DNA of 64,000 nt from Syngnathus acus. Its lineage: Eukaryota > Chordata > Actinopteri > Syngnathiformes > Syngnathidae. The stretch lies in NCBI RefSeq assembly GCF_901709675.1, contig NC_051106.1:9186001-9250000 (forward strand), read 5' to 3'. The position numbers were made by a program, and so were the translations under genes. Positions 1 to 14,320 of the stretch are shown here, piece after piece. The stretch's first letter is position 1; every line of letters starts with the position of its first letter. Below the pieces are notes generated by a model that worked only from the letters and a program-made list of their open reading frames with translations, was not told the origin of the DNA and did not search any database.

Positions 1-2510
1 CCTTTCAAATGTGCAACACCTCCTCATTTGTCATAACGAGAAGTTAACGATGCCTACCGGGGAAGGTCATTAAAGTGCGGGCACAGCAAAGTTTGTTGAC
101 CAGGAAGCTCAACGTGTGTGTAGGATGACTTTGCTAAATGCCTTTTCAGTTGAGTGCAGTTCCAAGAAAAAGAAAAAAAGAGGATGCAGGACACTTTTAC
201 AGTATACAAGAGCTTCCTTCATCACTTTTTTTTATGGAATGAGCAATTTATAGAAATAAAAGTTGGTAACATGACTTGCTCCCTAGGCTGGTCAGGTCCC
301 TCCCAAAGATAATATGAAGACTTGAAACCCAAAAGCTGCCAAGCGTCATCCGGACAAAAATAGAGCCCCGCCCTATCACGGCATCTTCAGTCGCGCCTTT
401 CCTAAACCTGAGAAGCCAAATGACTAGCATAGAAAACACATTCAAAGTTGGGGAAATCAGAACCCAACCCATGGGAATCAAATGAAATCCTTGGAGCACC
501 CTGCATCTTTATTTTGCCATCATTTTACAAGTCTGAAATAGATGTCACCACCATGAAATATTAAACCCAGTGGAGCTTTAATAATAGACAGTGTCACTGC
601 AGTGATGGCCAAGGAGTTGGCAAAAAAATGTCTGCTTGCATTAGACTCTTCTTGAGGTTAGACGCTGCGGCCACCGGGCACAGCTTTTCTTTTCAGCAGG
701 CTGATGGATGATCACAGGAAGTTCGTAAAAGATGACCCCCCCCCCGCCCCAAACTGCATATTCTTGGGCAGGGAGCGCTGAGTGCATGTAAGTGCTCCTT
801 AAACCACAACTAAGTATGTTCTCTGGACCTGACGACTCAAGCTGTGGGCAGGATGGGTATAATGATTGCTTTGGAGGAGAGAATGGTTTGTGTGCGCTGG
901 TGTTTGTATGCGAGTGTATGTTTGTGCCCGCCTGTGGTATTCAGCGTAGGTTACCCACATGGCTTCCACATCTTGTACGCCGCTCCCTCTGCCCCCAAAA
1001 GTGGTATGTTTGGGGTGGCTCTGGCATCCCAAGCTGCCACTTCAAACCTTTATTCAATAACTGGACAACCCCAATTAATGCAATATGAACTCACAACCAC
1101 TGAAGGCATTTGTCAGTAAAAGTGATTCATGCCTCCAATGAACTCATAAAGCCAAACATAAATATATAAATACTCATATTTGTTTGATGTATTATTATAT
1201 TGATTCTTTGTTCATATTGCTACCTGAGTGAAATTGGGCCGAGGAAACTTTGAGACTGCATGATCGTCTCAAAATTCAAGTTCCTTTAAAATCTAAAACC
1301 AGAAGTGAGTAAGTGTGAATTAGTAACAATTTTAAAACACATGAAATTGCACAATATTGATGCAAGGAACTGTAAATGCCTCGACTTAAAAGAAAAAAAG
1401 TAAGACCTTTGTTAGCTCAATTTGCTTGCCGATCAACACAGCGTTAATACCAATCATCAGTGAGTGATGGCGGCTGATGGTGCTTTGCTTCTTAGTCCAA
1501 AGCACTGACTCAAGCACTCAATAAGGCCGTTTGGAAATAGGCTAATCAATAATAGATGTTGTGCCCCTAACGCTGTATTGAAGGAAGAAGGAAAACTGCT
1601 CAATTAAAATCTTCAGTGAGTTAACAGTGAGCAAATAAAGTCAAACTATTGTTATACAAATTACATGCTAACATTTCTGTCAGCCCTTCTAATCAAATAT
1701 CAAATGATGGTACAACCAAAAAATTTATTGTCCAGTCAAGACTAAATTAAGATTAATGTTAAATTAAAAATACAATATACAGACAGGTCATATTTAAACA
1801 CAAATGTTATTGCGGGAACCAAAAGTCCTTCGAAACACTTTACCCAGGTTTAAATCTTTTCAACACAACCTCTGATGATTAAAGTAACAAGTACTTACTG
1901 GCTTAAAGGTACGTACATGTATTTGAACCTGTGGTAGGTAGGAGGTGGCCTTCCTTCTAAAATAGAGGACCATTTCACATGGTCAACCGCTTTGATTCGT
2001 CCCGCTGAATGCTTCTTTTCAGCTGACAAAGTTACTTTCAAACAGTGAGCGACAGACATTTAAAAGCCGCTCTTTAGAAAATATTTTGGAAAACCAAAAT
2101 AGACTCGCGAGACAGATACAAGGACGGACAGAAAAGGACGGCGAGTGCTTTTTCGATACGACTGACATTGATGAAATCGTATTAGCTGGCAAAAGTGTGT
2201 TTTGCCCTCATTTTTGCCAATATCTGCCCGTCCCTGTCGAAATATTTGGTGCGCGTGTGTGTTTGAAAGAGCGATACTTATGCCCCTCCATGTGTGGGCA
2301 CTGCCACACACACTCGCCCATCTCACCCAGGCAGGATGAGTGTCTGTCCATCCTTGTGTATACACACACACCTACAGTAGCTGCAGCAGATTCAGCAGAC
2401 CACCCAGGCAAATACGGAACCATGAGAAGGCCACTTTATGCTCCCAGACAGCCCAGGCCGACCACAGTGGCGCCCCTCTGACACCCATGTAGCCACTATT
2501 ACCCACCGAG

Positions 2511-2513
2511 CGC

Positions 2514-2576
<63 letters not shown>

Positions 2577-2582
2577 CGTGTA
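2511..2582. repeat. (TG)n microsatellite
   Basis: A near-perfect TG dinucleotide run, opened by a short CG-alternating stretch and closed by TGCG units. It explains the poly-CV and poly-TH open frames that overlap it. Confidence 0.97.
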
Positions 2583-3358
2583 TACACATCTAGGTCAAAA
2601 CTCTTGCGTTGAAAAATATGTCTGGAGTTGTGGATGGGGCTGTGACTCTTCTCTTTATATTCCGTCAACCACAGGCTCCAGCACATTTAACTGGGTTAAA
2701 TTAGTTTAATTACAGTTCAACATCAGACGTTTCATATTTTGTACCTGGCAAAACTCAACGACACAAGTCAAACCACGCTGATGATTTCATTTCTTTCTCG
2801 AACGACCACCTTCTTGCTGATACAAATGTGTTAATAGAAAAAGAATTAGAGATTGGCAACATTTCTCGTGTGATGCTTTGAGTTGGACTTCTTCCTTCAT
2901 CCGGGCCTCCGTTGGTGCTCATCAATTCCTTCTCGCTAGCAATAAATCTCGACCTTGCGTGTTGTAAAGGCTGCGACATTCTTGCTGAGGGAGGAGGCAA
3001 TGCAATCAAAACCCAACTGACAAAGCGTGAGTCATTTCTGTGTGATGCTTCTCCAGCCAAGCCTTTGTCACGCCTGGCGTTTTGTAACAGCTGTTCCACC
3101 TTTGATGAATGACTTTAAATGTTTTCGGCCGTCTTGCCTCTGAACTTTTATTTAAGTTCCTTGTAACACTCCGTGCGCTAGTTGGGAGTTTTGCCAGTAA
3201 GTGAATGCTTGAGGTGACAACAAAGTTAATACGCGCAATTTAAAAAAAAAAAGATTTATGGGATGACGTGGTATTGTGCACAAAGAACCTTTTGCGCATT
3301 GATGAGGAATCAGATAAATGGTGCAAAGCAGTCATTTTCATTGTAAACAACAGCATAA

Positions 3359-3636
3359 GTGTCAAACCCAAGGCCCGGGGGGCAGATACGGCCCGCCACA
3401 TCATTTTACGTGGCCCGACTTCACGTGTCAAGACTAAAATTGCAAATTGTCTTCACTTTTAAAAACGACAGATATTGCTAGCAATTTCGAACACCTTTTT
3501 AAAGTATTTGAACGGTTTTTAGTAGCTAGTCCTTCATCAGTTTGTTATGTAGCCTATCCTGTAAGGCCTTGACAGTCATAATGGCCCTCGAAAAGAAACG
3601 ACGCGGCCCGCGACAAAAATGAGTTTGACACCCCTG
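3359..3636. mobile_element. hAT-type MITE, copy 1 (non-autonomous)
   Basis: This 278-bp element starts GTGTCAAACCCAAGGCCCGG and ends GAGTTTGACACCCCTG, so its ends are inverted repeats of each other. Its interior (AAGGCC, CACATCATTTTA, TGTAGCCTAT, GACAGTCATAATGGCCC) recurs in the copy at 7066-7376. CAGGGGTG-type ends are typical of hAT/Charlie elements. It has no coding capacity. Confidence 0.75.
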
Positions 3637-6600
3637 ATCTAGAGTAACCCGATATATAACGCCATTAATCGGTTGTAAAAGTCTAACTCAAATGATGCTT
3701 TATATGTGTGGTGAAAAAGGAAGGAAAGCAAACAGTACGTGAGAAAACCAGAAAGAGTGTCGGCGTCCCACAGGATGATGAAACCACCAGTGTGTGGTGT
3801 TCATTCAATAACTGCGTTTCATTTATTTTTCCTTGCCTCGCTCTGATTGGCTGAGAGAGATGTGTGACCAGCGAGCCGCACCATTCCCTCTGGAGTTTGA
3901 CGACGGATCTAAAGGATAGTTCTCTATCCCTCTTGTTACAAATAACTTCCTCTGACATGTTTGGGCACGCTGACAATGTTTTGACTGAAAACAGCTTTAA
4001 GGCTTGGATGGAATACAAGCTTTCAACCCCAAGGGTGGGCTACTACTTCAACTGCTGCTTTATCCCCCAGAGGAGAAGACGGAGCAGGAGCAGAACAAGC
4101 CCGAGCAAGGCCTTCATTAAACATTGAGATCCAAGTGTGACATAAGTCTGTTTTCTCTCTTCCTCTGTCGCTCTCTCAAATGAACGAGGACAGAGATGTG
4201 TCACTTTGTTGACGCAGGCAGGCAGGAGTCCCCGGGAGCATTTTCTTTTTTTCTGAATCGCCGCCATGGAATCAGGGTCTGTGGTCTCCAAGCCGTTCCA
4301 GTTGTTGCATTTGATCTGTGTTGTGGTTCCAAACAAGCTTTGTGTCTGCACTCCAGGTCTGAAATGGTTGCGCTGTACACGCACTGCAGCTTTGCGCTCC
4401 CCGCGAATCCTTTGATTCGAGTCAGCCGAGGCTTAAATGCATTGATGCCGTGGCTGCTTTATTTAAAGCCCTGCTTAGAGCCGCTGTTTTGTCTTTCGTA
4501 ATAGCCAAAACAGATTCGGAGTCAGTGTTGATTGTGTCTGCAATACCTCGATTAAAATACTGCTTTTATTGATCATTAAGTGGCACAAATCTGGGGGTTT
4601 CTCATAAAATCTCTCTTAAGGCTCATTTCTTTTGGGCCAGATCTCAATTTTTCCACCTTGACTTTTTCTCACTGGTCCTCTGGGGCAAGTCTTCCAGATT
4701 GGAACACTGGAATGCTCCCCTCAAGTGCCTAATCAAAGGAGATGGTGAAATCAATGAGGTGGATGGATCCTAACAGGAATTTGAAATGAACACCGTGCTC
4801 AAAGATCAATGAGTATCTTAGCCTGTTTGTATACGAGAGTGTGAGCGGCCGAAGAGATTCGACCTTGCTGCTTGGATTAGACTTCTATTAATAACTCCTA
4901 GAAGAAGGCGAGGATCTAAACTTGTGTTAATTAGAGGTCAAAGGTCTGCCACCAATCAGATATCTAATGATAATCTATCGGTTATACCGTTGAGGTAGAC
5001 AACTGACACCATGCAAATCAATCACAGACATGAACAGATGATTGATTTAGTCTATGACTATTCTCTGGCAATTGTTTTGAAAATTAAAAACGACACCTAC
5101 ATTGATGGGCCTTATCTGACGATTAAGGACTGGGGGGAAATAACGTAGACGAGAGGTGTAGATAACAGGTTAAGGGGGGAATTACCACCGGCTCATCACC
5201 ATCTGGATCGTATCACCTCAACCGTGACTCTGATGAGGTCACAGAAGGAAGATGGTACCACAAAAGGCCACATGTGTTCCTTGAACAAGGAGATACAGCC
5301 TTTGTGTAGTCAGTTTGTCAGAAAGCTAAAAGAGCAAACACCAATGACAGCCTCAAGTTGATTTTTGATTTTGCTGCAGAGCAAATGTCATTCGGTTCTG
5401 ATCGCCACAGCGTGAAAATCCATACGGGCTTTTCGCTCGCTTCTTTTTTAGAATCAGATCCGACCGAAATGCTTTCCCAGAATCTGTCAGGGTTGAGCAA
5501 GAACAACGCTTCATCCATCACTGGATGGATTCATGGGCGTTTCATTTGACTGGGGAGGCCCACTTCAGAGAGCAGGCCCAAATTCCTGTCATTTGGTTCA
5601 CGTATTCCAAAACACTCACTCATTCATCCTCGCTCTTTGTCTCTCTCTATTTCCTCCGTCTCATTTATCTTTATTTCTTACTTTCCCCCTTGTCCCTTCT
5701 TCCCACTTCTAATGAGGAGTGGCGAAAATGATGATGTGGTCCAAGCTGCAAATGAAAGGCACATTTCGGAGCTCACCAAAGTGCTTCCACAAATCAACCC
5801 GGAGTGTACTCAAGCATCTGAATTGCACAAATGTTCATTCCGATTCATCGTCAATGTGCAATCTGAGCAAGAAGCACGTTTTGGCCTCAACATGTCAACA
5901 CTCACAAGTTAGGGTCCTGAGATGTCAAATGGATGAGGGGTCAGTGGAACACAGATGGTTTATTTACTCACCTCTGACACCGGCCATTTGAAAACAGGGA
6001 CTGACAAATGTTCCTAAACTGCCTCTTTGTCAATTTGGACTTGTTCACCTCTCTTATCCCGTGCCACCACTCGTATCTCCAAGCAGGAAGGAAACTGTTG
6101 TTGAGAAACAGTCGACCGTTTCCCTCTGTTCATCTTCTGTTGGCGCTGTTGGAAAAACAGAAGTAACCACCTATAAGTCTTTCTGGACATTGCATTAAGT
6201 TGAACTCACAGGTCAACATTTTTTTTAGAAGAAATTGATTTCCTGTCCCTCACAGCTTTTGAAGCGCATATTGGATTTTTATTTTTTTTTCCCCCTTTGA
6301 CTCTAGGTAAATACTGTATAAGTATCACGCTCGTAAAGCATCTTTTTTAAATTATATGATAATTAAAGCAATTAGGAGTTGTTTATGGCCCCGTGCTCAG
6401 GCGCTGGCTACTTTGAGCAAAGACTCAACAATGTGGATCTTGTTTGGCTGACGTTTGAAGCGGTTTGACTGTTTGGAGTGTCCTGTTAAGTCAAGACTTT
6501 TAAATAGCTGCTTTTGAAGCCTGCTGCTCTAAGCCCAATCTGTGAGCTCCTGGAAACCCAAGGGGAACATTATCGAATTAAACACAAAAACACACTTTCA

Positions 6601-7065
6601 GCTGACTTTTGGGGATTTTGTCAACTGTAAACGTTCCACCAACCCTGGAGAGACAGAAGCTCCCTTTTTCATTAGGAGCTCAACCAACTTTACCTTGACT
6701 AGAATTTATGACGTTATGGCTACAATTGGTGCAGTGTGTACGTATATTGTTTCACAATTGATGTGCACAAATTTGACAATGCACTTAGTCACCGCAACAT
6801 TATAAACATTTCTTTAGCATGGTTTGTGGTTATTGTTTGGACAGAACTGCATTCTATCAGGTGTTTGTAACACGAGAGAAATTAGAAAGACATTGACATG
6901 ATATATAAACAATGACACAATGTGTTCAAATTGCAACCCTTGATTTTTTTGTTTCATTTGGATACATACAAAATTAGTCAAAAAATCTTGCTATTGTTAG
7001 ATTTTTGTTGTCGTTGTTAAATTATGATAGCCTTAAATAAAACAGTAGTGTTGCGAAAGACTGTA

Positions 7066-7376
7066 GGTGTCAAACTCAAGGCCTGGGGGCCAGATATGGC
7101 TGCCACATCATTTTATAAGGTCCGCGGAGACAAATTTTGCATCTATTTTGTCACTACTAAAATAACAAATTGTCTTCCCTTAAATAGACATTTTTATTCC
7201 CATTCGTGTTTTTAAAATATTTGAATAACTTTTACTAGTCTCTGATTTTAAAACTAGCTATTTATTAGTTTGTTGTGTAGCCTATACTGTATGTATATAG
7301 AAGACGCTGACAGTCATAATGGCCCGCTGAGGGAAATTATAATTATGACGCGCCAAAAATGAGTTTGACACCCTTG
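7066..7376. mobile_element. hAT-type MITE, copy 2 (non-autonomous)
   Basis: A diverged sister of the element at 3359-3636, in the same orientation. It runs from GGTGTCAAACTCAAGGCC to GAGTTTGACACCC and shares the internal blocks CCACATCATTTTA, GTTTGTTGTGTAGCCTATACTG and GACAGTCATAATGGCCCGC. It is about 30 bp longer than copy 1 because of AT-rich internal additions. Confidence 0.75.
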
Positions 7377-10300
7377 CTCGAGCTTCATATCAGTGTGCTT
7401 GAGGAATTGCCTTGTCCTCTGCTTTGAGAAAAAGAAAAAAAAAAAAGACAAGTGAGACTCTGTATCAGTCAGTGCATTCCCAGTCAATTTCAGGGAACAC
7501 TTTCACAAACCACTGGTAAAAATGTCGGTCTCCAGTTAATGGTCCTCCGCTCACACGAGACCAAACAGAACAAACAAAAGCACTTATGTTGAACACATAG
7601 GAAAGCGAATGTTTTATTAATTCTAAATAAGCCCCACACCTATCGTAAACACCTATATTACTGTAATGCTATCATTAATAAGACCGAGTGGAAGACTTGC
7701 AGTCTGATAAACAGCAAACAGCTTTCCATTTTCAAGAATCGCTTAATGGCCAGATTGAATCAGCATAAATAAATTGCTCTTATAGCCCTGATATACAATA
7801 AGTAGCTGAGTTGCCAATGGGAAAACAGAACCTTCTAACTCTGAATAATTTCTCTTTGCTGCATGTCACCTGAATAATAATACAAATCTTTCTGTTGATC
7901 AGCTGCACCTAAAACATGCGGCTGACACGAGGTGTGAGTGAGCCGTGCAACGGTGTTGGCCCGTGGCCAGCGTGGTGAGTATTTATAACTGTCACAAGTA
8001 AATGCCTCATTCATCCCCAGCATATCAACCCCTCCACCACCCTCCTCATAACCTCAACTAGAATATCTTCATGTCTGTGTGCACAGCACCACAGGAAGGC
8101 TTGCCAGTGTTTACACGGAAACACACAGTGACACAAACTTGCATGTATACACACATGCATCCATATATGTGTGTATGGAATATAAATATATAAATGTAAT
8201 GAAGGCTAATTTAAACAATTGTCAACACGTATGTCTCTTACATTTGACTCTTCGGCTAATTCACAGTGACTGTGGTGCAAAAGGTTATTTAAACAACAAC
8301 GCTCATGCTGTCCTCAGAGCAGTGTTGTATATTAATCGTCAAGAAAGTGGAATATTTGAAAATGCACACCACACTTCCCCTGCACACATACAAACATGGT
8401 GTGATTTGGCCCAGGCCTGTGCAGCCTGTTGACATGTTAGAGGAATGGAATGTCTAAGAAAGTGTGCCCACACATTGAGCAGCCGCCCAAAAAGCTTCAG
8501 TTGGCCTCACACACCTGCAAGAGGTGAAGCAAGGAAACAGCAGGAGAGGAATGCAGACAAATAACTTATTGAACAATGCTGCTGCAATTAAACACGTACT
8601 TTCTCACCCAGCTTTCGTTTCAATCTCCCTGACAGGCTTTTGGAGATGATGGGGAGTAACGTTTGACAAGATGATGAGCATCACTCCAATGTAGCTGTAG
8701 GGCAGTCGCTCATGTTGATGAGCCACTTTTAATTATGACTTAATGAATTACTCTCTCGCAACCACCCACCACGCACCATTTTGGATGTGGATCAGGAAAG
8801 GTTTTTGTCTGCAGGCACTTTTGGATTGGCACAGGTTCCCCTCAACCGCTTTCGATTTGCCCCAGGCACTGATGAAATGAAGTTTTCTCAAGAAGCCGCC
8901 AATGTTTTACCGCACCTACTGTTTGAGATAGTTCAGCGTTGCATCACAGTCGTATGACGGAGCCCCAAGGATTAATGAATGAACAGGGGGGCGCTTGAGC
9001 GGGGCTGTTTCATATTTTTTAGGCCTGTGCATCTGCGGTGTATCAGGCCCGGCCCATTCAGAGGAGCCATAGAAGTGTATTTTGGGCCAGACTGAGTTTA
9101 GGCCCACACAGAAACGCTGACAGAGACAGTCAAAGAAAAAAAAATAAAGGAGGGAAAAACCAAATTATCCAGGAACAATTATGTCCAAGAGAATTGGCAG
9201 ATCAAATGTTTAAATGTGCAAAGGTTTATGTACAAGGGAGAGAACAGCCAGTGTGATGTTTCAACAAATACACAGTAGTGTGCAGACATCTTGGACAGTC
9301 GCGACGAGCTGGTGGTTTTTTTTTTTTTTGTAGATAATGTTTTTCCACATAGTCATGAATAGAAACCTTTTGAAACTAGCCTAGAAGAATCTAAAAAGGT
9401 AAAGGTACTAATATATTAATTTACATCCATCCATCAGTTTTCTATGAATTGAGAGGTAGACTGCTAACAAATAAGTGTACGTGCAAATAATTACTTTTTA
9501 TGACAGTCTACTCTCTTCTAAGATTTGTTCTTGTGAGCTTTTTACAGTTTAAGAATTGATCTTGTAGTAAAAAAAATATCTTGGTAAAAATAAAATGACA
9601 TTAAAACAAAGACAATAATTACCCCAAAACAAAAAGAAGAAAATCCTTGCCTGTAATTTGTGCCTGGTTGGTTTAGTCTATATTAATAGCGTTAAAGATA
9701 ACAGTTGTCTTATTGATACACTTGATCAGATCCTATTTCATTTAGCTCACTGATTGAGGCAATTTGCATGGCCCGTGTAATGTGGATACAGCTCATGGGC
9801 TATGATTCCCAACATTAATATTTAATGGCCATCAAAGTGTCTTTTCAAAGTATAGGGTGACGCTCCGATCTCCCGCTCGAGTCACAATAGAGCAGATTCC
9901 GGAGCGGGTGAGGAGCGTCCTTACGACTTCTCGGTCATCTTATCCCTCCCTCCCCGGCGATGACACCTGTAGCGCCTCTCCACCGACAGTAAATCACGTG
10001 ACCGTTTCCTCACAAAGAAATCTTAATCCGTGTGACCAAGCGGCCTCCTCGGCACAAGACGGATTGAAACCCGAGGCGACGGCATTAAGAATTAAAAATG
10101 CAAGAAAGTGGTCCCCGTGCTCGCCTTGTTTTGTCATCAGTGTTCCATTAGTGTCACTTTATTCCGCACCTCCTCCCGTCAGCACGTTAGGGTCAATATC
10201 GGGAATACCGGGACGCTTTCTGCTCAAATGGTTACAATATACCTTCTTCACGCCCATCCAGTCAACGCAAAATTGTGTTAAATATTTATCAGCAACCTGG

Positions 10301-13300
10301 AGCCCTTCCCAGCTTGCGTAATGTTAACAAAAATGTTTCACTTGTGCGTGTCATCTATAAAATAGAGCTTTATGATTCATTAAAGGGGCCCAGATTATGA
10401 TACTACCTCCTGCAAGGCTCCCATATGCTCTGCATCTGTGTCTTCTTCTTTTCTTATAAAGCCTTCTTGTCGAACTGTAATATTGTTTGGATGAATGATC
10501 TGTTAGGAATGTCATTTCTGTGACACCACTTAAAAAAACAATCGTGAAGAAATGTCGAATGACTAAACGTCTCCATGCAGTTTATTAGTACCAGTACAAA
10601 GAAGGAGATCTGTGTCTAACACACACAGCACGTAGAGAAACATGAATTTCATATCACGCAAGCATAATACAATTTGTGTATAATCAAGAAAATAAGATTA
10701 TATCTGTCTTACCCTCAACTGAACGAGTGACAAATAAATGAATCCTTCAGTTTCCAGCTTACCTCATTGCAGAATGGCTGTTTATATATTAACGGTCATT
10801 CAAAAAGTTTCCTGGAAGTGACCATAATTACATGCTTTAATGAAAACACGTAAGGCTTTCCAGTTTATAAGGGAGGCTAAAATGTAGGTCTGTCTGGACT
10901 AAAAGGAGCCAGCTCACAAAGTAAGAGTGACTGCGGAGCACTATTTTGCAGTGTTTTAACTTGATAGTACAGGAGAGATAATATTGAATCAGCTAGTGTG
11001 ACATCACACAAATCAGGCTTTGGGGAAGTATTCATTTAAAAAAAAAAAGAAAAATTCATACATGGCCACACACTGCTTTGGCTCTTGTCTACATCCTTTA
11101 TCAAAGTACTCCTAATGCGGTGTCCATCATTTTTGTTCATGCCAGTATTCAAATGTTTTCATTTTATTTTTTATTTTATTTGTTTTATTTATCTTGTTTT
11201 TTGTTAATTTTATTTATTTATTTTATTTGTTTGAATTGTTACATTTATTTTTTTTATTTAAATTATTTAAAGTGCGCCGTAACTCTTGAATCTCGGTTGC
11301 ACATCAATAAATCCAGCAAAAATAGCATTAGCAATAAGTTGAACTATACGTATGCCCATGCTCTAATATGATAGAATTAGTATCTGTGTTTTAAGGTTTG
11401 GCCATTTAGGTGAAATTCTAAGCCGGACAGGGAGTAATTTGAACACAGGGAAAATTGATTTTGACCATCAGCACTTTCTCATTTTCAAACAGCGCCTGCG
11501 GCTAAATGGGTTAGCCTGTTAAACACATTACACAGGTAGCTTCTCCTTTCCTCCCCAATGATTATGTGTCTGCCTTGAGCAATTGATATTTCTTGCAAAT
11601 AAGAAAATTATCATATTCCATGACTGGAAAGAGAAATTAGGGTACTCGAGACTCGGGACCGAGCGAGAGAGACAGCGCTAGATTTTTCTTGATTCTTTAT
11701 TTCTTCAAAGGGTGGGGCGCACATATCAAGTGTCCTGAGCTATATGGCAACGAACGGTGGTCCTGTCAGACCTCATCGATAGAAATATACGCTCAACTAT
11801 CAGTGTGACGGAAGGAAGACTTCCCCGCTGCTCAGGCAATTAAAGAAGCCTTCTATTCATAAATCATATTATTCATTTGGATCTGAATCAAACGGATGTG
11901 AAAAGCATTGATCCTTTTTCCAGTCACTTGATTTATCTGCTAAGTAACAATAACGATCAGTCTGGAGCCGTGCCGGAAAGAATCAACAAGGCACTAGTTG
12001 GTAGCAATGAGGTGTGTGCCATTATGTGGTTTATCCAGCCTACTGCATATCCAGCCATGCAACATCTGTTTGCAGATACGTAGCCGGCCGGCCGGCCGGA
12101 GCCCCTTTGGCAGTCTGAGTAGAACCACATGGGGGAATCCGATAGCGGCCCTCGGTTTGGACTAGCCTGCGAGATGAATGGTCACCTGCCACCGGACGTG
12201 ACCTTTCTGCATACATCCTTATATGTTTACTCACAGATACTTGAATGTGGCTCACTTTCTTTGCACAGCTCATCCATCCTACATCCTCTCGTTGGTTTTT
12301 GCGGCCGCCGTGCCCACAGGAGTGGCCGAGCGATAAGGAGCATTTACTGTAGGGCCGCTCGGCACGCCAACACCAAACACGCTAATGAGAGTGAGACAAA
12401 GCCACAGGCCACAGACATCCAGTAAACAGCAGACCACAAGATGCAAGCTCTCTCCCTCCCTCCATTTCGATATGCAGGTATTGAACACACAGGCACCACC
12501 TTTCTCTCAGAGTTTCTTAGTGCTTTCACTTACTTGCATAATTAACTACACTGGGCTCAGTTGGTGGTGAATTTGCATTAGGTGCAAAGGCTATTTTTTT
12601 TTCTTTCTAATGTGTGCAATGAATCAGGGACATGAGTGGTTCATCTGGCTCGGTGTTCAATTAAATAGTTTTATTTTTTGTGTGTTCCATTATGGAATTG
12701 GGCCTGTGATAGTAAAAAGAAAAGATTGAGATGATGAACATAGAAGCAATGGAAAATAAAAAGAGATAACCTTTTTACTGTAGCGGAAATGTTGTTTGAT
12801 TTCACAAGCGACACTTGTGAGGGTTAACAATTCATTTCAGTTCACCATGGAATGAAGTTTTTAAATGAATAGATTTTCCTTTGTTGTTTTTTGTTGTGAT
12901 TCGTTTTGGTGTGGTTTGCTTTGGTTTGGGTTTTACTGGTGTCAGTCTAGATATGGAACAAATAAATTCATGTGACATTATGTTCTGGAAATTTTTGTTT
13001 TGAAATTACAACTTGCAAGTCAAATTGTTTCATTAACCCAATTGTGATTGACTATGGCAATTCCACTGTATTTTATATTCAAAACAAAGCAGTGATTCGA
13101 TTAGGAAATGAATGGACTAATGTAGTTAGTGTGTGTCTTTCTGACTTTCTGCCAGCTTTCTCTTCACTGTCAGTGTGTTGCTTTCCTCCCGGACCACTCA
13201 GTGGTCTCAGACTGGCGTACGCCGATGTTTTCATTGGGCTTTGGGTCACAAATGTTTGAGCCCCACATAGTCTGCCTAGCAACAAGGGGTCAGACAAAAG

Positions 13301-14212
13301 GAAAAGTTCTAACGATTCAATTGATCAATTATTCCCCAGAGTATTTAGACAAAGTCATATATTTTGGTTGTTTTAAAATGAATCATACTGTAAATGTTCT
13401 GTGCTGTCTGGACGATTCATAACGCTGATGGGAATTTCAGAGAGACTGTGACGAGGAGAACAATTAATGTAGTTTCCAGGGATGTCACCTACTAAGTGAG
13501 TAAGTACTCCACCGATTCTTTTCAAATTGTGCCAGGCAGGTGGCGTAGCAACTATGGAATAATTGTGTCATTGTTTTGCATTCTCGCAACTCAAAGTAAC
13601 GAACAATATTTGATGGTTGAGTCAGGCAATAGGAATAATCCATCTCCGGCTTGTCTAATATGCTGTGGGAGCCATGTGCTTCCAGTTACGTCAGCGCTCG
13701 GTCCTGAGCAGAGGTTAAGTGAAACTACCTGCTGCTCCGTGTCGGGCGATTATTTGCTTTGTCCGCGGTGGCGGCGGCACTGCCAGATCATAAAACACTT
13801 TCACCCTGCATGCTCACCCTGGGGTTGATTATTGTTACGTTTAAACGTGTTACTGCTTAAAGGCTTTTCTTTTTTAATGTGGTGTGACAACACTGACCAA
13901 AAAAAAAAAAAGCAGAGCAGCTAACTATAGATGGCCCTCCTCGTGCATATTCACAGTGATGATGATTGTGAGTCTGGAAGTGATACAGTAAATATTGAAA
14001 AATGAGCTTTCTACTTGCAAATGGGATGTGACATGAAAGTGAACTGGAGGCCTGGCTCTGGTTTCCTGTCTGAATGACTGCTAATTAATGCAGCAGACGA
14101 AGGACATCACTCTTGTCTGGTCTGAAAATGCCACAAAGTAGTTCTGGGACCATCCACACGCAACTTTTCTTTTTTCATTTTTGAAGAATCCATGGTCCAT
14201 TAGTGGATTTGT

Positions 14213-14320
14213 AAATCCATCCATCAATTTTACATACGGTATATCGTCATTGGGGTTCTGGAGCTTATTTCAGCTGCCTTTGGGCGAGAGGCGGCATACA
14301 CCCGAGACTGGTCGCCCGCC
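14213..14320 (+). repeat. Teleost interspersed repeat fragment
   Basis: The run AATCCATCCATCAATTTTAC, then GGGGTTCTGGAGCTTATTTC, then CTTTGGGCGAGAGGCGGCAT and ACACCCGAGACTGGTCGCC resembles a repeat that is extremely common in teleost genomes (the family is recalled, not searched). A smaller CATCCATCCATCAGTTTTCT scrap lies at about 9425. Confidence 0.6.

Noticed and set aside
248-499. 83-codon minus-strand frame with hydrophobic residues
   Set aside because: No family match or flanking exon signals; likely chance.
2372-2709. Several open frames rich in TH, CV or HT repeats
   Set aside because: They are translations of the TG microsatellite at 2511-2582.
9857-10321. 154-codon open frame in the left gene-poor region
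   Set aside because: No domain, no similarity I recognise, no splice or promoter context. Length is compatible with chance in a locally GC-richer patch.
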